A stretch of DNA of 64,000 nucleotides, taken from Taxillus chinensis. Lineage: Eukaryota > Streptophyta > Magnoliopsida > Santalales > Loranthaceae. The notes beneath the pieces are model-generated. The model was not told where the DNA came from and searched no databases. It saw nothing but the letters and a program-made list of their open reading frames with translations. The stretch covers positions 17,764,853 through 17,828,852 of the forward strand of contig CM042087.1 of NCBI GenBank assembly GCA_023512835.1, written 5' to 3'. This document shows positions 1 to 10,296 of the stretch, piece after piece. The position numbers were made by a program, and so were the translations under genes. How positions within the stretch are numbered: position 1 is the first letter of the stretch; each line of letters starts with the position of its first letter.

Positions 1-227
1 TGAAATCCTAAGAAGATTATACTCATATAATGTTAATTATGTCAGCTTAAACGACTTCAATCGGGAAACACAAGCATCCTCCCATATGAAAATATGAGAA
101 AATTATTAGAAACAAGATACATATCATCAGTAGGCATGATCAGTATGAAGTACAGTAAGTGTCTAACTCTCATCATGAACTACGATGCATGTTCTGAAAG
201 AAATACTGTTGAAAAATAAATAAGGAA
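1..227 (-). other. 3' flank of copia A pol
   Basis: This non-coding stretch lies downstream of the A pol stop. It matches the region just after the C pol stop (17422-17650). A block at 43-84 is strongly conserved with C 17571-17609; read on the minus strand it starts with the purine run GGGAGGATG and contains a short CGAYT-GA-AGTCG inverted repeat. Conservation between two divergent copies suggests a cis-acting role, perhaps in plus-strand priming. Confidence 0.6.
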
Positions 228-728
228 CTATGCAGTAAGGTCAAACATACCTAATTTTAAGAGAAGTTCAGAAAAATCTTGCATCAGGTAGGGGCTTGGT
301 GAGTATGTTTGTGAGTTGATCATTCGTAGCAACATGTTCAAGTGATATGTGCTTTTTGAGAACCTGACTTCAATGTGCTTTATTTTCGGGTGCATAACAG
401 GGTTATTGCTGATAGCAATTGCACTAGTGTTGTCGCAGTATAATGGAACAAATGTCATGTTGAAGCCGTACTCAGCAAGTTGACTTTGCATCCAGAAAAG
501 TTGTGCGCAGCAACTCCCAGCAGCTATATATTCCGCCTCAGCAGTAGAGGTTGATATGAAATTCTGCTTCTTACTGAACCATGAGATGAGTCTATTTCCA
601 AGGAACTGGCAAGTACCACTAGTGCTCTTCCTGTCAATGCGACATCCAGCAAAATCAGCATCTGAATATCCGGATAACGAGAAGTTGGACTCCTTTGAAT
701 ACCAGAGACCCAAATTCACTGTCCCTTT
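228..728 (-). pseudogene. Copia A RNase H, C-terminal end of pol
   Basis: Ty1/copia RNase H removes the RNA strand during reverse transcription. The family hallmarks [30 protein letters not shown] and YCDNTSAIAISNNP are all readable, so the fold's core residues survive. After HIEVR the reading slips. A short segment matching YHFIRDH in element C is missing and the next stretch is read out of frame before returning at FSELL. The stop is at 228-230. The N-terminal side is cut at 728 by element B; the coding sequence resumes at 7742. Identification is certain; function is lost. Confidence 0.92.
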
Positions 729-1113
729 TGTCACGGGGTCAGCCTTTATAGAAGCTTAACCCGTGCGGCACATAGTTCCCACCCATACGAAGGAACGCTA
801 GGTTATCCTAACTCATTGCATTTGGATCGAAACCCATCGATCCGTTGTAAAGCAATTGTGTAAAGAAGCATTTAGCGGAAAAACATTTGAATGAAGGCAA
901 CAAACGATTGTATTGATTGCTTGAAAGCTTTACAATATCACTACCCTACATATAGATGTTAACACTTTTCTGGCAGTGACACTAGGAGACATCATATATG
1001 ATCGAAATCTAAAATCTCTACAACTTACTCTATAAGCTAAGTTACAACACTTTACAAGGGGAAAACACCCCAAAATAGCCTAAGTATGCTAGGATAAGCC
1101 TCGGTCCGTGACA
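729..1113 (-). repeat. 3' LTR of element B
   Basis: The 385-bp LTR begins TGTCACGG and ends GTGACA, giving a 6-bp terminal inverted repeat. It aligns without gaps to 7357-7741. The minus-strand integrase reading runs through its inner edge and stops inside it at 1052. Confidence 0.93.
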
Positions 1114-1127
1114 TTCTCCCCCACCCG
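1114..1127 (-). promoter_or_regulatory. Polypurine tract of element B
   Basis: On the minus strand this reads as a run of G and A (GGGTGGGGGAGAA) directly before the 3' LTR. It is the expected primer for plus-strand DNA synthesis. Confidence 0.8.
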
Positions 1128-2640
1128 ATTTCGCAGCGTCCTCGTTGCGTCGTCGGCTTCCTTGAACCCATCGAACTGCTGGATGTAGCATTCGGTCTCT
1201 TCCCGGTGCTTTTCAATCTCTTTGGAGAATTGCCCAGATCCTCTTCCTTCTCCCAGCTTGCCCCTTCAACCGGTTTGTTCTTCCATTGGGCGTAATACTC
1301 CACCCGGCTTGGATCTATGCCTCTTCTTGGCACGACTCTACGAGAATGGATTTTCTCTATCTCTTTGTCGTAGGTCTTGCCCATTGATGCTGTTGGTGTC
1401 CGCATTGCCCGCTGTCCACTTGTATCTTCTAAGTCTTCATGGTAAGGCTTGAGCAAACTAACGTGGAACACCGGATGCCTTTGTAAGCTAGTCGGGAGGT
1501 CCAATTTGTATGAGACCTTCCCAACTCTCTTAAGCACTTTCAAAGGCCCCTCATATCGGCGCACCAATCCCTTATGCAATTGTCTAAGTGCTTTGGGTTG
1601 GCACGGAAGGAATTTGAGCATCACCATGTCTCCTTCTTGAAATTCTAAGGGCCTCCTTTGTTGATCCGCCCACTTATTCATCTTCTTCGCCACTTTGTGC
1701 AGATATGCCCTGGCCAGATCCGTCTGTTCATGCCATCCTTTTGCAAACTTGAACGTCGTGGGGTTCTTTCTAGTGTACCCTCGAGTGATGGGAAGTGGGT
1801 GTTAATGGTTGCTGCCCAGTTGCGAGTTCGAACGGGCTCTCGTTCGTGGACTCGCTCTTTTGTAAGTTGTATGAGAATTGGGCTATGTCCAACAACTTGG
1901 CCCAATCTCTTTGATTGGCACCCATGTAGTGCCTTAAATACATCTTTAGTAAGCCATTGACACGTCCCATTTGGCCGTCTATTTGTGGATGGAAACTTGT
2001 TGAAAAGTTTAAGTCCGAACCCATTATCCGGAACAGCTCGGTCCAAAACCGCCCAGTGAACCATGAGTCCCAATCGCTCACGATTGTATTTGGAATGCCC
2101 CAATACTTCACCACATACTTGAAGAATAGTCGGGTCATGTCATCTGCTATGCAGTCCTTCGGAGATGGAATGAAAACTCCATACTTAGAGAATCAGTCGA
2201 CCACCACAATGATCGTACTGCATCCTTCGGATCTTTAGAGACAAACAATGAAGTCCATTGAAACACTTTCCCAAGATCTTTTCGGAGTAGGCAACGGCTC
2301 TAACAATCCTGCCGGCTGCCGATTCTCTATCTTATCTTGTTGGTACACAAGACAAGTCCTCACGTACACTTGGACGTCCTCCTAAAGTTGAGGCCAGTAG
2401 TAGCTCCATTCCACTAACGCCAAGGTACGATCGACTCCGAGATGGCCAGCCCACCGCGAGTTGTGACATTCTTTGAGGATGTCTCTCCTGAAACTTCCCC
2501 ACTTAGGAACGTACACCCACTCCCTTCAAGTATGGACCAAGTCATCCCTTAGCCAAAATCGCCGCGTCTTCTCAACTTTGACGCATTCCACCAAGGACTT
2601 GGCTAGTGGATCATGCTCCATTCCTTCCTTCAGTTTGTCC
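1114..2640 (-). pseudogene. Element B integrase with C-terminal chromodomain
   Basis: Gypsy integrase inserts the cDNA; the chromodomain directs it to modified chromatin. Reading from 2640 down, an H2C2 zinc region is visible (ECHNSRWAGH, then CLVYQQ in place of CxxC). SMDFI carries the first catalytic Asp, and IVSDWDSWF the second. In HPQIDGQMGRVN the expected catalytic Glu is Gly. The C-terminal part (1141-1693) has the conserved RRYEGPLKVLKRVGKVSYKL and HPVFHVSLLKPYH blocks, then YYAQWKNKPVEGASWE, a chromodomain-like signature. Several frameshifts and stops separate these parts. The protein is inactive. Confidence 0.85.
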
Positions 2641-3191
2641 ATCAGGGGAATTGTGGTTGGCTAATGGCTGCAAGTTCCACCTTCCGACTTAGTGTATCGG
2701 CCACCACATTATTTGTGTTCGGTTTGTACTCAAGCACAAAGTCAAATTCCGCTAAGAGTCCTTGCCACCGTGCTTGCTTCAGAGTTAAGTTCCTTTGAGT
2801 TAGGAAATAACTCGTAGAATACTGTCCGTCTTTAATAACGTGCATTTATGCCGTTATTCTAGTGCAGATTTAGGATATTAAAGAGCATGATTAGAGCTTA
2901 ATTCATCCATATTTCTTAAATATTTGCTCTAACACCCTAGGAAGACTGCTTGGCCTATATATATGTGTTTTTGAGCTGTTTTGGCAGGTTTTTAGGCAAT
3001 TTCATCTCATGGACATCAGCCAAATCACTTCATTTACCAAAGAAGGAACTTGTGGCAAAATAGGGCAGCCTGAGGAGGCAAAACAAGAGTGCACGCCATA
3101 TGGACCATTATGACGTGCAAGGATTTTATTGCAGCCCTGTATTCTACACATTTCAAGGAAGCTTGGAGCAAAATTTCAGACCATTTGGAGA

Positions 3192-3219
3192 TGCACGTCA
3201 TATGGCCATATGACGTGCA
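3192..3219. repeat. 28-bp perfect palindrome in solo LTR B'
   Basis: Each 14-base arm begins TGCACGTCATATGG and mirrors exactly around the centre 3205/3206. It holds two CACGTCA/TGACGTG cores, bZIP-type ACGT sites. A weaker version of the same inverted arrangement lies about 100 bp upstream, starting near 3092. Confidence 0.85.
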
Positions 3220-3351
3220 ATGTGCCGTGCAGCTGGATTTTTGCATCGATTGCTTTGTTTTGTTATTTTAAACACTTTTCTCTAAAGCACCTAGTCCAAA
3301 TTATGCTTGGTTCGAGTTGTACTCAAGTTGGAAGAAGAATGGAAACTACTT

Positions 3352-3430
3352 ATCAAAACTACATCGTTTTGATAAGTGGCAACTGCTGATGGCTAGAACA
3401 CTCATTGCACAGCAGTTTTCTCTATAAATA
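3352..3430 (+). promoter_or_regulatory. Core promoter of solo LTR B'
   Basis: A 22-bp near-palindrome (ATCAAAAC, six central bases, GTTTTGAT) at 3352-3373 is followed by TATAAATA at 3423-3430. A GA-rich leader (3480-3494) comes next. The same order occurs in the LTRs of F and G. Confidence 0.6.
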
Positions 3431-5600
3431 GAGGAGGCAGCAGCCCTTTTGGAGCATGTAGAGAGGGGGGCATGTTTTTTAGAGAGAGAGAGAGGCTAAC
3501 GGTTTTGAAGGCTAGGGTTCTGATCCTGGAAGCTGCCGGCCCTAGGAGGTCTGACGGCTGGAGAAAACCTAAAGTTAGAGTTCTGCTGTACCTGCTTGAG
3601 GATGATGTTCTTTATTTCTTATTATTTATCCAAGAACATGTGTGAGTAGTTTCCTTTATCTAGGGGAGCAATGTAGCCCCCTATGTTATCAAACTGATTG
3701 ATTGAATATTGAGTTTGTTTAATTGAGATTACATGTTTTATGCAGCTGTTCTTATCTTTTAATATCTGGGCTGTACACCTGGGTTTTCTTAACCTTAGTC
3801 TAAGGCTGATCTTTGATTGATAACATATTTGTGATTGGTGTGACCATTATCCTGTCATGAGTATGATAATTAGGCTTTGCATGTTGATGTCATGATGACC
3901 ATTCAGGCAGACAGCAATTAGAAGGGCTGGCAATGACCAATTGCAATACCTTGGCTTAGTTATAGCATGTTATCAATTAAATAACCTCAAGAACCTTAAA
4001 ATCAGTAGAAACAACATAGGGAGGTGAAGTTGTGACCCTAGATGCTTTTAATCCTTGAATCTTAATCCTAAAATCAATTTGCTTTCTTTGTTTATTCAGA
4101 AAACTAAATAAAAATTAGATCTTTAGTTATAAAAAAATTTGTTTTTGCCAAGACATTTTATAGAGCAAGAGTAATTGAGTGGTTTGGTTTAAAAACTAGA
4201 GAACTAGGCTAATCCCTGTGGGTTCGACCCCTTGCTTACTGCTGTTCTGTTTTGTGCAAACTAAGGGAATTTATTATCTTGAAGAGAGGTTTTACGATAT
4301 TAGTCAACTCTTTTATGGAGGCTAAAAATCTGTCTATCAGTCTTCACCACAAACTTGGACCCTAACAACTAATGCCTCGACACCCGAAGGCAATGCATAA
4401 CTGTCGTCATCTCCTTTTCATGCACCGCGTACCTCCATTCGTTGTCATTGAGTTTCCAGCTTTCATATGCTACAGGATGTCCCTCCTGCATTAGAACTCC
4501 ACCGATGGCAAAGTCTGAAGCATCCGTGTGAACTTCATAAGGCTTTGTATGGTCCAGCAGTGTCATCATTGGTCTGTTTATCACGGCTTGCTTCAACTTC
4601 TCGAATGCCTCTCGGCAAGCATCATCCCACACCCAAGTCTTGTTCTTCTTCAACAGTTCCGTCAAGGGTGCGGCAATGTGGGAATAACCGCGGATGAATC
4701 TTCTATAGTAGTTAACCAAGCCAAGGAAGGAATGTATCTCTGGGACTTTCTTGGGCGTCTCCCATTCCTTGATGGCTAACACTTTCTTGTTATCCATCTT
4801 TAGTTTGCCGCCACAAATGATGTGACCCAATAAGGGCACCTCCTTCTTTGCAAAGTCACATTTTTCCTTCTTCACAAACAGTTGGTTCTCCCTTAAGATT
4901 TGGAAAACCCGCCGTAGGTGTGCCTTGTGCTCCTCCAAGGTTTTGCTATAGACAACAATGTCATCAAGGTACACCACAACGAATCTGTCCAAGTATGGTT
5001 GGAAGATCTAGTTTAACGTACAGAATGTGGCAGGAGCATTTGTGAGGCCAAAGGGCATCACCAAGAACTCATAAGAGCCATATCTTGTGACGTACGCTGT
5101 CTTTGCCTCATCACCTTCGGCTATCCGCACTTGCCAATATCCCGACCGCAAGTCTAGCTTTGAGAACCATCTCGCAGCACCAAGTTGATCAAATAGGTCG
5201 GATATGAGTGGGATGGGGTAGCTGTTCTTCACGGTGATCTTGTTGAGCACCCTATAGTCAATGCATAGCCGCATCAACCCATCGTGCTTCTTTTGGAACA
5301 ACACCAGTGCTCCAAATGGCGCTTTGGATGGTCAAATGAACCCAGCATACAACAAGTCCTTCAATTGTTTCCGAAGTTCCTCCAACTCCGGTGGTGCCAT
5401 CCGATAGGGCACCGCAGCAGTAGCCTTGTACCGGCCTCTAACTCGATCCTGTGGTCCACCTCTCGCTTTGGCGGAAGTTGTTTGGGGAGTTCGGATGGCA
5501 TAACGTCCCCAAACTCTTCAAGGACCGTCTTCACTTTGGTTGGGGGCTCCTCCCCAACACTTGGGCATTCTTCCTTCACCATGGCAATGAAAGTTGACTC

Positions 5601-6080
5601 CTATCGCCTAACTCCTTTGGACAGTTAGAGCGCCAAAAGAGACTTCGCCTTGAGCTCTTCCTCCCTCATTACTTTCACCATGCACGTTTTTCCCTCGTCC
5701 ATGATGCACATTGTGTTGGTGCTTGGAATTGGAATTGCCCGCACTTGGTCAACGAAGTCCATCCCCAGCACCATGAGATAGTCGTCCATCGACACCACGG
5801 AGAGATTCACCTTGCCTCTCTACTCGCCAATACTTAGCTCAACACCTCGAGCCACGCCATGGATTGGACTGGCATTGGAGTTCACCGCCTTCAGCTAGCC
5901 CTTCTCTTCCTTATAGACTATCCCCAGTCTACGAGCTTCTTCGACCTTGATAAAGTTGTTGGTCACACCCGTGTCCACCAAGGCCTTAGTTTCGAGGTTG
6001 TTGGCCTTAGCAAGCACGTACATGCGCCCCTTCTGTCATCCGGATGGTGGCACCTCCACCTTCGCCTTGATTGCATTGAG
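5601..6080 (-). pseudogene. Element B aspartic protease
   Basis: This retropepsin would cleave the Gag-Pol polyprotein. The catalytic loop reads VDTGVTNNFI (about 5947-5985, minus strand). About 50 codons further on comes MDDYLMVLGMDFVDQ, the conserved hydrophobic block that ends the fold. It lies between the gag zinc finger and the RT linker, as expected for gypsy. In-frame stops break the reading between the two motifs. Confidence 0.75.
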
Positions 6081-6083
6081 GAG

Positions 6084-7288
6084 TTACAAGGAACCAAGTC
6101 TTGGATCCCTTGTATCTCTGTCTTCATCTTCGTTGATCATGGCAGAGAGCTTGGAGCGCTTCGGGCACTCGAACGCCTTGTGAGGGCCTTCGCAAAGGAA
6201 ACAAGAGATCATTGGTTTCTCCCCATCCTTGGAACTACTCGCAAAATGTTTTGGGCGAAAGTCCTTAGATGGTTCGAAGGGTTTCCCCTTTCCTTCACTC
6301 CGGTTGTCTCCCCCACGTTTCTCCTTGTGGAACCTGTTCGCCTTGGAAGTCGATGAAGAACTGGTGGTCTTCTCCGGCTTCTTGTATTCGATGAGTGATT
6401 CAGCCACCGCCATGGCCGATGCCAAGTCTTGCACATTTCTCCGCTGCAACTCCAACTTCGCCCATTGTTGCAATCCGTCCATGAAGAAAAATAAGGAATC
6501 TTTCGCAGATATATCCGGAATCTCCAATATAAGCTCTGAAAATTCACGGACGTACTCCCGCACCGTGCCTTTGTGGGTAAGACGCCGAAGTTTCGCCCGG
6601 GACTCGTCTTCCGCATTGTGGGGATAGAACTGGGCCTTGATCTCCCGCTTAAAATCCGCCCAGTTGTCGATGACGCATAAGCCGCACTCCTTATCGGCAT
6701 ATCATCGTCTCCACCACACCATAGCCGAATCGACTAAGTATAGTGGAGCGGTCTTCACCTTCTTTGCCTCGTCGACAATGTTCAAGGCATCGAAGTACTG
6801 CTCCATGGTCCAGAGGAAGTTGTCTAACTCCCTCGCATTCCTTGACCCAGCATAGGTCTTAGGCTTTGGCACATCGATTTTGGAGCTGGAATGGCCGCCA
6901 ATGCCACCTTGGGTGACCGCCATCTTGTATAGAGACCAATTCACCTTGATCTCTTTGATTTCCTCCTGCATTGCCAAGATTTGGGACATGAGAGAACCCT
7001 TCAAGCCCTCAAATTGAGAATTCATGTCATCCATGACGGAGTTGAAAAGTCCTTGCATCCTTCCATAGCTTTCCTCACCCTCTGAGTCCAACTTTTCAAT
7101 GCTTCCAGAGTGCTCCTCATCACCTCCATCTGGTCGGTTAACGCTAACTCCACTTTGGCTAGCCGACTCTCCAACGGACATGTTTCTCTTGAAACGGCCT
7201 TGCCTCTCCTCCGTTCCTTAGCGGTTTGTTCCTTCTCGCGGCCTTCATGCCCACCAGCACTAATGACAATGGATCCTCCGTTTGTCAT
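6084..7288 (-). pseudogene. Element B gag
   Basis: The capsid/nucleocapsid precursor starts at the ATG at 7286-7288 (MTNGGSIV), about 55 bp after the primer site. It has a coiled-coil-like N-terminus (LAKVELALTDQMEVMRSTLE), then the gag core (KPKTYAGSRNARELDNFLW, WWRR, RRNVQDLASAMAVAESLIEYK). It ends with one zinc knuckle, CFLCEGPHKAFEC (about 6180-6220). Three reading frames are needed: shifts occur near 7080-7180 and 6580-6700. The nucleocapsid motif is intact; the whole is not translatable. Confidence 0.82.
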
Positions 7289-7340
7289 TTTTTACATCGT
7301 CTCGAAGTTTTGATTGTTCCACCGAACTTAGCACCAAACC

Positions 7341-7354
7341 GTGCTCTGAAACCA
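7341..7354 (-). promoter_or_regulatory. Primer-binding site of element B
   Basis: On the minus strand TGGTTTCAGAGCAC begins two bases after the 5' LTR. It is complementary to the 3' end of plant initiator-Met tRNA with one change from the usual TGGTATCAGAGC. Confidence 0.85.
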
Positions 7355-7356
7355 CT

Positions 7357-7741
7357 TGTCACGGGGTTAGCCTTTATAGCAGCTTAACCCGTGCAACACC
7401 TAGTTCCCACCCGTACGAAGGAACGCTAGGTCTGCCTAACTCGTCGCATTTGGATCGGAACTCATCGATCCATTGTAAAGCAATTGTGTAGGGAAGCGTT
7501 TAGTGTAAAAACGATTGAATGAAGGCAACAAACGATTGTATTAATTGCTTGAAAGCTTTACAACATCACTCCCCTACATATAGATGTTAACACTTTTCTG
7601 GCAGTAACACCAGGAGACATCATATATGATTGAAATCTAAAATATCTACAACTTACTCTATAAGCTAAGTTACAACACTTTACAAGGGGGAAACACCCCA
7701 AAATAGCCTAAGTATGCTAGGATAAGCCTCGGTCTGTGACA
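7357..7741 (-). repeat. 5' LTR of element B
   Basis: This 385-bp copy of 729-1113 is about 92% identical by my count, with no gaps. The right end GTGACA is followed by the CTTT duplication, then the A RT reading. Confidence 0.93.
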
Positions 7742-8780
7742 CTTTGAGATACCACAATATCCGTTTTACATGAAGCGTGCATGACTCTTTGGGATTCGTC
7801 TGATATCTTTCACAAATGCAAGTTGCAAACATTATGTCCGGGCGACTTGCTGTAAGGTACAACAATGATCCAATCAACCCTCTGTATTCAGTCACATTTA
7901 CTGATTTTCCGTCAGTATCAGGATCTAACTTTGCACTGGCTGGCATGGGAGTCTTCACGGGAGTTGAGTTTTGCATAGCGAACTTCTTGATTAAGTCTCG
8001 TGTGTACTTGGCTTGGTTGATGAAGATTCCATCCTTCATTTGTTTAACCTCTATTCCAAGAAAATACGTTAATTCTCCCATCATGGTCATTTCAAATTTT
8101 CCAGTTATCAACTTCGCAAACTCTTCACAAAGCTTCGGATTTGATGATCTGAAAATGATATCATTCACGTAGATTTGTACGATCAGAGAATGATCTTTCT
8201 CTTTCTGTAGAAATAGTGTGGTGTCTATCTTCCCTTTTCTGAAATTATGTTCGTGCAAGAATTCTGATAGTGTGTCATACCAGGCTTTTGGAGCTTGCTT
8301 CAATCCATACAAGGCTTTCCGAAGTTTTATACCATATGTTTAGTCTTGTGTTCAACGAAGCCCAGAGGTTGTTCATCATAAACCTCCTCTTGAAGAGCTC
8401 CATTAAGAAAAGCGCTCTTGACATCCATTTGATAAACTGTGAAGTTTTCATATGAAGCATACGCCAGGAACATTCGGATCGCCTCAAGTCTAGCTATTGG
8501 AGCAAAGGTTTCGTCATAATCAATGCCTTCTTCTTGACGATATCCTTTGGCTACCAGTCGTGCTTTGTTCTGGATTACTATTCCATCAGTATCTAATTTG
8601 TTCCGGAACACCCATTTAACTCGAATGATTTGTTGCGACCACGACCTTGGTACTAAACTCCACACTCCGTTCCTCTTGAACTGATTAAGCTATTCTTGCA
8701 TAGCGTCTGTCCAGTTTGAATCCTGAAGGGCTTCATCCACCACCTTTGGCTCTATCTATGATAGAAAACACGAGTAGAGG
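7742..8780 (-). pseudogene. Copia A reverse transcriptase
   Basis: The RT is collinear with element C RT. From 8780 down: GVIQN-type start region, [57 protein letters not shown], then after a frameshift near 8330 [18 protein letters not shown]. The catalytic box reads YVNDIIF, where C has YVDDIIF, so one metal-binding Asp is Asn. The reading ends at HVKRILWYLK where element B inserted at 7741. The RT is inactive by both frameshift and active-site change. Confidence 0.9.
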
Positions 8781-9620
8781 CACAGATTGGAAGTGGCTAC
8801 CCTCATTCTTACTCCAACAGTAGGATCACCAATCACTTGATCTGATGGATGGTTCCGAGTTCACTTATAGTTCTGCGCAAGTGGTGGAAAGTAGTTAATG
8901 ATTTGAAGCTCTGCCAGATCGGGTGGATATTGTATTTCAGCTGGTTGAGCTTCTTCCGGGCCAATTGTATCCGTATGATGAATAGTTTTGGAAGAACTTA
9001 GAGGTTCTTTGGCACTGTTGCTTTCAGTATTAACTGGTTCAGACAGACTTGAAAGAACTTAGAGGTTCTTTGCCCCTGCTAATATTGATCTACCAGCTTC
9101 GACTAACGTGCGATTCTTATGCTCAGCAACTCCATTTTGTTGTGGATTCCTGGGCGCAGAAAAGTTGTGCTAAATGCCCTATTCAAAACAATAGGATCTC
9201 ATATTTGAAAAGTCGAATTTCGTACCATTATCACTTATGATGCATTTAATGCTCAGTCCTTATGAATTGCTTATCCAATTGAAGAGATCCACTAGATGTT
9301 TGAAGGTCTGATCCTTTGATTTCAGAAACATCACTCATGTATACATGGTGAAGTCATCGATAACCACAAGTGTATATCTCGCACCGGAAAGAGAAGCAAT
9401 AGAAATGGGACCACAAAGATCCATGTGAAGAAGTTGCAGTGGAGTAGTTATTGAATTAACTGATTTGCTCTTAAAGCTGTGCTTGGTCTGCTTGCCGAGT
9501 TGGCATTCTCGACGGAGAGAGTCTCTGGAGAATTTATGTTTGGGTAGACCATTTACTAAGTCAAGCGACGCTAATTTAGACAAAGTCTTAAAATTTAAAT
9601 GTGCACAACGCTTGTGCCAT
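8781..9620 (-). pseudogene. Copia A integrase remnant with internal deletion
   Basis: The right part (9335-9620) holds the GAG-pre-integrase end (LASLDLVNGLPKHKFSR, CQLGKQTKHSFKS) and the first catalytic Asp in MDLCGPISIASL. A little of the core follows (to VEAGRSILAGA). Then about 550 bp corresponding to C 15050-15600 are missing, and the reading resumes in the Ser/Thr-rich linker before RT (GPEEAQPAE). A repeat of about 22 bp (GAACTTAGAGGTTCTTTG core) lies at 8990-9012 and 9052-9072 around the junction. The third catalytic residue (Glu) lies near the edge of the deletion; the enzyme is dead. Confidence 0.8.
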
Positions 9621-10020
9621 AGCTAACTTTCTTCATCTGATGCTTTAGTGAGGAAACACACAGGGTCAGAAGAATTATTTCTTAAGACCACTGAGTATAT
9701 GTCCCCATCTCTTTATCCGGATAACTTAACATCTCCAAATAAGTTTTCCCCAACTGTGCAGGTGTTGAACATAAAGGAAACAGTAAACCCTTTGTTATAT
9801 AAATTACTGACACTCAGCAGGTTATGCTTCAAACCTTCGACTAGTGCAACTTTAGTGATTGATACACAGTCGTTGGTTAAAGTGCCATACCCCACAGTCT
9901 TACCTTTGCTGTTGTCGCCATATGATACAGATGGGCCTCGTTTGTTAGTAACTTCAACTAGCAGAGACTGATCACCCGTCATATGCCCGGAGCATCCACT
10001 ATCGAGGATCCACTTGCTTT
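9621..10020 (-). pseudogene. Copia A aspartic protease
   Basis: The active-site stretch WILDSGCSGHMTGD is readable at about 9972-10010 and matches element C. Downstream, VEGLKHNLLSVSNL and the end of the fold are well kept. In C the same protease follows gag in the same frame after a TAA; A has the same arrangement plus an extra TAG (about 10030). Confidence 0.85.
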
Positions 10021-10296
10021 GATTGATCTATAACTTCAAGTGATCCGACAATGCATTCCAGAGATGCTCCTACAGGACAACAGTTTACACTTTTAGTGCC
10101 TAAACTTGTTTCAGGCGGTTAGGAGAAACAACAGCAGTGTCAACAGTTTCGGATTTTACTCTGTTAGGAACTTAAGCTTTCCAAGTTGACTTAACTTTGT
10201 TAGTGTCAGTTGCTTCTTTTATTTGGGTTTTCTTGGGAGAGTTACTCCTTTGTGATTTAGATTTTGATTTGCTCGAAAAAGCCTTTTTTATGAACT
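10021..10296 (-). pseudogene. Copia A gag, C-terminal piece
   Basis: This basic, Lys/Ser-rich C-terminal tail of gag aligns with C 13830-14100. The gag stop is the same TAA (about 10110, minus strand) as in C. The piece is cut at 10296 by element C; the gene continues at 22645. Confidence 0.75.

Larger units (their letters stand above)
2833..4339 (+). repeat. Solo LTR B' of an unassigned gypsy-like family
   Basis: This 1507-bp insertion lies in the RNase H of B. Perfect 5-bp duplications GTCTT flank it (2828-2832 and 4340-4344). The left edge reads TAATAACG where a canonical LTR would read TGATAACG, as in the related block at 48951; the right edge is CTATCA. It has plus-strand promoter elements (box at 3352, TATA at 3423), a GA run and no coding capacity, so it is best read as a solo LTR left after LTR-LTR recombination. 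The late stretch with CCTGTGGGTTCGACCCC resembles the 3' part of Tat/Athila-type LTRs, a tentative assignment. Confidence 0.8.
2641..5600 (-). pseudogene. Element B reverse transcriptase and RNase H, split by a solo LTR
   Basis: Reading right to left there is a linker with LPKQLPPKREVDHRIEL, the RT fingers and palm ([43 protein letters not shown]), the catalytic VVYLDDIVVYS box, the thumb (IHSFLGLVNYYRRFIRGY), then RNase H (VHTDASDFAIGGVLMQ, HEKEMTTVMHCLR). At 4339/2833 the 1.5-kb solo LTR B' interrupts RNase H. The gene resumes with YFLTQRNLTLKQARWQ and ends at VVADTLSRK. The RT Asp pair is intact, but stops (for example near 4376 and 5000) and frameshifts disable it. Confidence 0.88.
729..7741 (-). 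mobile_element. Gypsy element B, chromodomain-type (chromovirus)
   Basis: This is a 7.0-kb Ty3/gypsy element with two 385-bp LTRs (729-1113 and 7357-7741), a primer site, a polypurine tract and the order gag-PR-RT-RH-IN-chromodomain. It sits inside the A pol gene; removing it joins the copia reading at cctt/gagata. A 4-bp CTTT duplication flanks it (725-728 and 7742-7745). The LTRs differ at about 30 of 385 columns (my count by eye), so it is older than C. The integrase C-terminus carries a chromodomain-like segment, hence chromovirus; the exact clade (Galadriel or Reina are candidates) is not settled. All genes are broken, and RNase H holds the solo LTR B'. Confidence 0.9.

Noticed and set aside
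4217..4233. GGTTCGACCCC resembles a tRNA T-arm or Pol III B box
   Set aside because: No A box, cloverleaf or CCA-side stem can be formed around it. It lies in the 3' part of a solo LTR whose limits are fixed by a target duplication.
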